A stretch of DNA of 7,531 bases from JACOXB01 sp036517755 (GTDB lineage Bacteria; Patescibacteriota; Minisyncoccia; UBA6257; Colwellbacteraceae), in assembly GCA_036517755.1 (NCBI GenBank), contig DATDUH010000036.1, positions 1-7,531 of the forward strand, given 5' to 3'. Below are positions 4,419 to 7,531 of the stretch, piece by piece. The notes under the pieces are model-generated. The model searched no databases. It was not told the origin of the DNA and saw nothing but the letters and a program-made list of their open reading frames with translations. A program made the translations under genes and the position numbers. Position 1 is the first letter of the stretch; each line of letters starts with the position of its first letter.

Positions 4419-5906
4419 GTGAAAAAAGCCTATCTCCTGCTCTTCCTTATTATCATTATAGCCGCCATACTCCGACTCGCCAATCTCACGACCATCCCGC
4501 CGGGCCTTTATCCGGACGAGGCGATGAACGGCAATAATGCCTTGGAGGCGCTCAAAGCCGGCGACTTTAAGGTTTTCTATCCTGAGAATAATGGCCGAGA
4601 AGGACTCTTTATTAATATCCAGGCTTTATTTGTCCGCTTCTTAGGCAACGAGGCCTGGGTCCTCCGGCTCCCGAGTGCGTTGTTCGGTGTCCTAACCGTG
4701 CTGGGAGTCTATTTCTTAACCAAAGAGTTATTCAATGGTGGAGCCGAAACTGAAAACTTAAAACTAAAGAGTAGAAAGTATATAGCGCTTCTCGCGGCCT
4801 TTTTACTCGCCACCTCGTTTTGGCATATTAACTTCTCCCGAATGGGCTTTCGGGCTATTATGGCGCCGTTTTTCTTAACTTGGGCTGTCTACTTTCTTAT
4901 TCTCGCTTTTCGTAAAAATCCCCTTTTCGCTCTCGCTGGCGGCATTGCTTATGGTCTCGGTTTTTACTCTTATATTGCCTATCGGGCCACGCCAATCCTT
5001 ATTCTCCTCATCGTCTTACTCTTTTGGCTCAGAAAAAAAGACTCCCTGTTCCGGCGGAAAATTCTACTTTCTACTGCCTATTTTATACTTCTTAGTTTCA
5101 TCGTGGTTCTACCCCTGGGTCTTTATTTCCTCGAAAATCCAGCTGATTTCTTTGGCCGAACCACTCAAATCTCGGTTTTCTCCTCGCCTAGTCCGCTCAA
5201 AGATCTCACGATTAACTCCTTAAAAACTGCCGGCATGTTTAACATTAGAGGTGATTATAATTGGCGACACAATCTTTCAGGCCGGCCTGAACTCTTCTGG
5301 CCAGTAGGAATCCTTTTTTTAAGCGGGGTGATTGTCGGTTTAAGGGAATTGATAAAAAGAACAAGGTCCTCTGGTTTTCCGTTTCTAGTTATAGGTCTAT
5401 GGCTCGTCGTGGCCGCCCTGCCAGTAGTTATCTCTAACGAAGGTATGCCCCACGCTCTTCGAGCGATTATTATGATTCCGCCGGTCGTGATTCTGGCGGC
5501 CGTGGGAGGAGTAAAAATCTACGAGTGGCTGGATCGCAAAATAAACAATAGAAATATTCTCCGATTAGTTACTATTGTCTTTCTGGCTATTCTTGTTTTT
5601 GAAGCTTATCAAAGCTATTTTATCCGCTGGGCTAGAAATCCGAACACCGCCGGCGCTTTTAGCCAGGAATATGTCAAGATCGCCGAGGAATTAAATAAAG
5701 TTCCTTTTGAAACGCCCAAGTTTGTAATTGTCAAAGCCGGCGGCGTGGATGTTCGAGGCCTGCCAATGCCGACCCAAACAGTGATGTTCTTGACCGACAC
5801 TTTCGGTGAAACCGAAAGACAAAAGAAAAACTTCTTCTACCTAACCGCGGCCGAAGCCGAAAAAATAAATATCCCGCCACAGGCATTCCTCGTGACCCTA
5901 GAGTAA
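4419..5906 (+). CDS. GT-C/PMT-like multi-pass glycosyltransferase
   Basis: The 495-residue integral membrane protein has about eleven predicted transmembrane helices (near 4-20, 84-103, 120-136, 143-163, 168-187, 190-204, 215-236, 293-308, 319-338, 348-366, 380-399) and a short C-terminal soluble tail. After the first helix comes the GT-C-type acidic loop PPGLYPDEA (Asp33-Glu34), then NNGREG (57-62) and NEAWVLRLPSALFG (77-90), a pattern seen in ArnT/PMT-like enzymes that move a sugar from a polyprenyl-phosphate carrier onto protein or glycan outside the membrane. SNEGMPHALRAI (339-350) matches a segment I associate with this group in CPR genomes. The acceptor and sugar cannot be told. Start is GTG at 4419, without a Shine-Dalgarno motif. 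The 3' end overlaps the convergent thpR by 9 bases. Confidence 0.85.
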   Translation: MKKAYLLLFLIIIIAAILRLANLTTIPPGLYPDEAMNGNNALEALKAGDFKVFYPENNGREGLFINIQALFVRFLGNEAWVLRLPSALFGVLTVLGVYFLTKELFNGGAETENLKLKSRKYIALLAAFLLATSFWHINFSRMGFRAIMAPFFLTWAVYFLILAFRKNPLFALAGGIAYGLGFYSYIAYRATPILILLIVLLFWLRKKDSLFRRKILLSTAYFILLSFIVVLPLGLYFLENPADFFGRTTQISVFSSPSPLKDLTINSLKTAGMFNIRGDYNWRHNLSGRPELFWPVGILFLSGVIVGLRELIKRTRSSGFPFLVIGLWLVVAALPVVISNEGMPHALRAIIMIPPVVILAAVGGVKIYEWLDRKINNRNILRLVTIVFLAILVFEAYQSYFIRWARNPNTAGAFSQEYVKIAEELNKVPFETPKFVIVKAGGVDVRGLPMPTQTVMFLTDTFGETERQKKNFFYLTAAEAEKINIPPQAFLVTLE

Positions 5907-6452
5907 ACTCCAGGAGTTAATCACGGCGTAGCTCGGCCCTTGGGGCGAAAGCTTTGATTCCATTAATTCCACTGAAGAGACCCTAAATTGATTAATTAAA
6001 AATTTAGGTCCGGGCAATTTAATGCCTTTGGCCAAGCTCGGCTCTTTGAATCGGGCCAGGGTCAAATGGGGCACAACCGGCCGAGAACTACTTTCCTTTT
6101 GAGTAAACTCTTTAAGGAATTCGCCTAGATTCTTCGCCAGCTCTTCATACTCGCGACTTTCAAAAATAGCCCAGATCATCCGTCGAGTCGTGCCTGGCGG
6201 CGCAAAAACTATTTCTTTAAAACTAATTTCAAAACATTTCACGCCCTGAAGCGCTCCCGTTAGCGCCACCTGAAGTGAGGGCAGACGTTCTTCTTCAAGA
6301 TAACCGATGAAATGAAGAGTAAGATGGAAATTCTCCGACCTAGTCCAGCGAAACCCGCCCCCACAAAACTTCTTCAGCTTCTCTTCGTAGCTAATCAGTT
6401 CTTGGAGTAGTTCCCCGGGAAAAGCAATGGCTACAAAAAGCCTCTTCTTCAT
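5898..6452 (-). CDS. thpR: RNA 2',3'-cyclic phosphodiesterase ThpR (2H superfamily)
   Basis: ThpR enzymes (formerly LigT, 2'-5' RNA ligase) hydrolyse 2',3'-cyclic phosphates on RNA ends to 2'-phosphates; a role in tRNA or RNA-end processing is likely but unproven. The 184-residue protein has the usual family length and both catalytic HxTx motifs: HLTL at 43-46 (in NFHLTLHFIG) and HLTL at 129-132 (in VPHLTLARF). It begins MKKRLFVAIAFP, typical of the family. I chose ATG at 6452 rather than the TTG at 6455. The start is 5 bases after the exonuclease stop, so it is the last gene of the minus-strand operon. Its end overlaps the convergent glycosyltransferase by 9 bases, and no terminator is visible there. 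Confidence 0.93.
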   Translation of the reverse strand: MKKRLFVAIAFPGELLQELISYEEKLKKFCGGGFRWTRSENFHLTLHFIGYLEEERLPSLQVALTGALQGVKCFEISFKEIVFAPPGTTRRMIWAIFESREYEELAKNLGEFLKEFTQKESSSRPVVPHLTLARFKEPSLAKGIKLPGPKFLINQFRVSSVELMESKLSPQGPSYAVINSWSLL

Positions 6453-6457
6453 CAAAA

Positions 6458-7168
6458 CTAAAAGCGGAAGTAATTCCGCCAGTAATCGTAAAGTTCTTTA
6501 GTGGCCCGGAGATCAGCGACATTATAACGGGCAATGTCTAAAAACTTTTTTTCTTTATAAAGCCGGCCAACGTCCTCGCCTTTAATCCCTTCGGCTTTAG
6601 GGCTTTTGATGCCAAAAACCCGACTCCAAAGGTGAAGATTTCCCCGCTTGCGCATAGTGCCGTAAAAGGTGAGCTGATCGAGCAGGTCAACGTGCTTCGC
6701 GCCGAAAGTCTGACTTGACAGATAACGATTCGACATCAGGTCTTTGGTCGGCCTGATGTTATGGACAGCCGAACGCACCACCAGAAAGGGCACGTCGAAA
6801 CCCCGGCCGTTGAAACTGATAAATTCGTCGTATTGATTCGCGCCCTGCCAGAAATTCTCGAGCATCTCCTTCTCGCTCATCTGCTTGAATTTAAAACCGT
6901 CTTCCTCAAATTCTTTAACCTCCTCTCCCGGCGCTTGAAAACAGACTGCTCCCTGATTTCGTTCGTAATCAAGGACTCCTAAAGCTACGATCTCGGCGGT
7001 CAAGGGCGAAAAGCCCATTCTTCCCTTCATTTCTTCAAGGGTTTTTTTGTATTCGGCTTCAGTCGCCGCTTCTTTCTCAATCCACCAGCTAAGCGCTTCC
7101 TGGCTCGTCTTATCGAGCGAGTCAAAATCTTCGCCAACGGTTTCAATGTCAAAAACTAGTCGAGCCAT
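6458..7168 (-). CDS. DEDDy-type 3'-5' exonuclease (PolB-exonuclease-like)
   Basis: The 236-residue protein is a stand-alone RNase H-fold 3'-5' exonuclease of the DEDDy group, like the predicted PolB-related exonuclease family (Pfam DNA_pol_B_exo2 type). All motifs are visible: Exo I FDIET with Asp7 and Glu9; Exo II FISFNGRGFDVPFL with Asp125; and Exo III YNVADLRAT with Tyr215 and Asp219. HVDLLDQL (159-166) is a further conserved acidic segment. The family trims DNA or RNA 3' ends with two metal ions; the true substrate is unknown. ATG at 7168 is 4 bases after the alkyltransferase stop, and AGGA overlapping that stop gives the only recognisable Shine-Dalgarno-like site in this operon. Its position between a DNA alkyltransferase and an RNA phosphodiesterase suggests nucleic-acid maintenance. 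Confidence 0.88.
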   Translation of the reverse strand: MARLVFDIETVGEDFDSLDKTSQEALSWWIEKEAATEAEYKKTLEEMKGRMGFSPLTAEIVALGVLDYERNQGAVCFQAPGEEVKEFEEDGFKFKQMSEKEMLENFWQGANQYDEFISFNGRGFDVPFLVVRSAVHNIRPTKDLMSNRYLSSQTFGAKHVDLLDQLTFYGTMRKRGNLHLWSRVFGIKSPKAEGIKGEDVGRLYKEKKFLDIARYNVADLRATKELYDYWRNYFRF

Positions 7169-7172
7169 CTTC

Positions 7173-7427
7173 CTAAATAGCTTTTTCTTTTTTTAAGATT
7201 TTGATTTTCAAAGGAGTCCCTCCGGCATAACCACCGACCGAACCGTCACTTTTGATTACCCGGTGACAAGGGACTTTCGGATTACGATTTTTATTCAAAA
7301 TATTGCCCACCGCTCGATAAGCCCTGGGGCTACCGACCCGAATCGCCACTTGTTTGTAGCTCAAAGTTTTACCTCGGGGAATGGAAGAAACAACCCCAAG
7401 AACCTTTTCCTTAAAATTCTTTCTCAC
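7173..7427 (-). CDS. Single-domain O6-alkylguanine-DNA alkyltransferase (Ogt/MGMT C-terminal domain)
   Basis: The 84-residue protein is essentially the DNA-binding and active-site domain of methylated-DNA-protein cysteine methyltransferases. It has the helix-turn-helix SYKQVAIRVGSPRAYRAVG (23-41), the Asn-containing NILNKN, the active site PCHRV with acceptor Cys54, and GSVGGYAGG (62-70). Full Ogt/Ada-C proteins are about 160-180 residues, so the N-terminal domain is missing. The cysteine is intact, unlike many alkyltransferase-like (ATL) proteins where it is replaced, so real transfer activity is possible. The GTG start overlaps the stop of the upstream gene as GTGA, so the N-terminus is genuinely short here and translation is probably coupled. 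It is followed 4 bases later by the exonuclease. Confidence 0.93.
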   Translation of the reverse strand: MRKNFKEKVLGVVSSIPRGKTLSYKQVAIRVGSPRAYRAVGNILNKNRNPKVPCHRVIKSDGSVGGYAGGTPLKIKILKKEKAI

Positions 7428-7531
7428 TCTCTGGTTCTTTGAATCAATTCGTAAGTGCCGTCGTTCCGATTATAAATTAAGGCGAAATCCCGATCCTGAT
7501 CGTCTTCAAAATAAGCTTCGCCTTTCAATTT
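7424..7531 (-). CDS. C-terminal end of an unidentified protein (5' part beyond the window)
   Basis: An open frame from the right edge gives the last 35 residues of a protein (opening KLKGEAYFEDD, ending ELIQRTRE) and stops at TGA (7426-7424), which overlaps the GTG start of the alkyltransferase. The tail is acidic then basic, with no motif I recognise. The GTGA overlap marks it as the upstream member of the same operon. Its stop is TGA, which argues against a code that reads TGA as glycine. Confidence 0.75.
   Translation of the reverse strand, partial: KLKGEAYFEDDQDRDFALIYNRNDGTYELIQRTRE

Noticed and set aside
5905..5917. 13-base palindrome AACTCCAGGAGTT at the convergent junction
   Set aside because: The stem is too short, the loop too tight and there is no T-run; chance is likely.
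5979..6010. Stem GACC(C)TAAATT / AATTTAGGTC inside the 3' part of thpR, a possible terminator for the plus-strand gene
   Set aside because: It is about 70 bases past the stop, has no T-run on the plus strand, and its bases are needed to code for ordinary ThpR residues.
7469..7474. TATAAT on the minus strand before the alkyltransferase gene
   Set aside because: It lies within the coding end of the upstream gene, has no matching -35, and the GTGA overlap already explains expression by coupling.

Overview
The window looks like a chromosomal segment of a Patescibacteria/CPR bacterium, probably close to Parcubacteria. Several signs agree, and all are inference from one window: very tight packing, few Shine-Dalgarno motifs, frequent GTG starts, a SecA with an acidic insertion before its ITYGTN motif, tiny Lys/Arg-rich genes, and a membrane-anchored protein resembling the DUF8128-type proteins common in those genomes. 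No rRNA, tRNA, CRISPR array, insertion sequence or prophage is visible.

Layout. Bases 1-2172 (minus strand) hold a strong promoter driving hpf (ribosome hibernation factor) and secA (preprotein translocase ATPase, cut by the window's left edge). Bases 2173-2697 look intergenic but hold two successive minus-strand cassettes built to the same plan: a perfect DnaA-box 9-mer TTATCCACA, a -10-like hexamer 23 or 24 bases downstream, a shared leader hairpin whose stem changes by compensating substitutions, a very small Lys/Arg-rich reading frame (41 and 11 codons), and an intrinsic terminator. This is the most unusual part of the window. Bases 2698-3720 hold murB (peptidoglycan precursor synthesis) with a terminator-like hairpin at its 5' end. 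Bases 3726-4400 (minus) encode a membrane-anchored protein of unknown role. An 18-base gap separates it from a divergent plus-strand gene at 4419-5906 for a multi-pass GT-C/PMT-like glycosyltransferase.

Bases 5898-7531 (minus) form a compact co-transcribed set: the end of an unknown gene, a single-domain O6-alkylguanine-DNA alkyltransferase, a DEDDy 3'-5' exonuclease and an RNA 2',3'-cyclic phosphodiesterase (ThpR). All junctions are within 5 bases or overlap, which suggests a small nucleic-acid repair/processing operon. The glycosyltransferase and thpR converge and overlap by 9 bases.

Functionally the region combines core envelope and export genes (secA, murB, glycosyltransferase), ribosome dormancy (hpf) and nucleic acid maintenance. 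The paired cassettes are predicted to make either tiny nucleic-acid-binding peptides or structured small RNAs under a DnaA-box-like promoter element.
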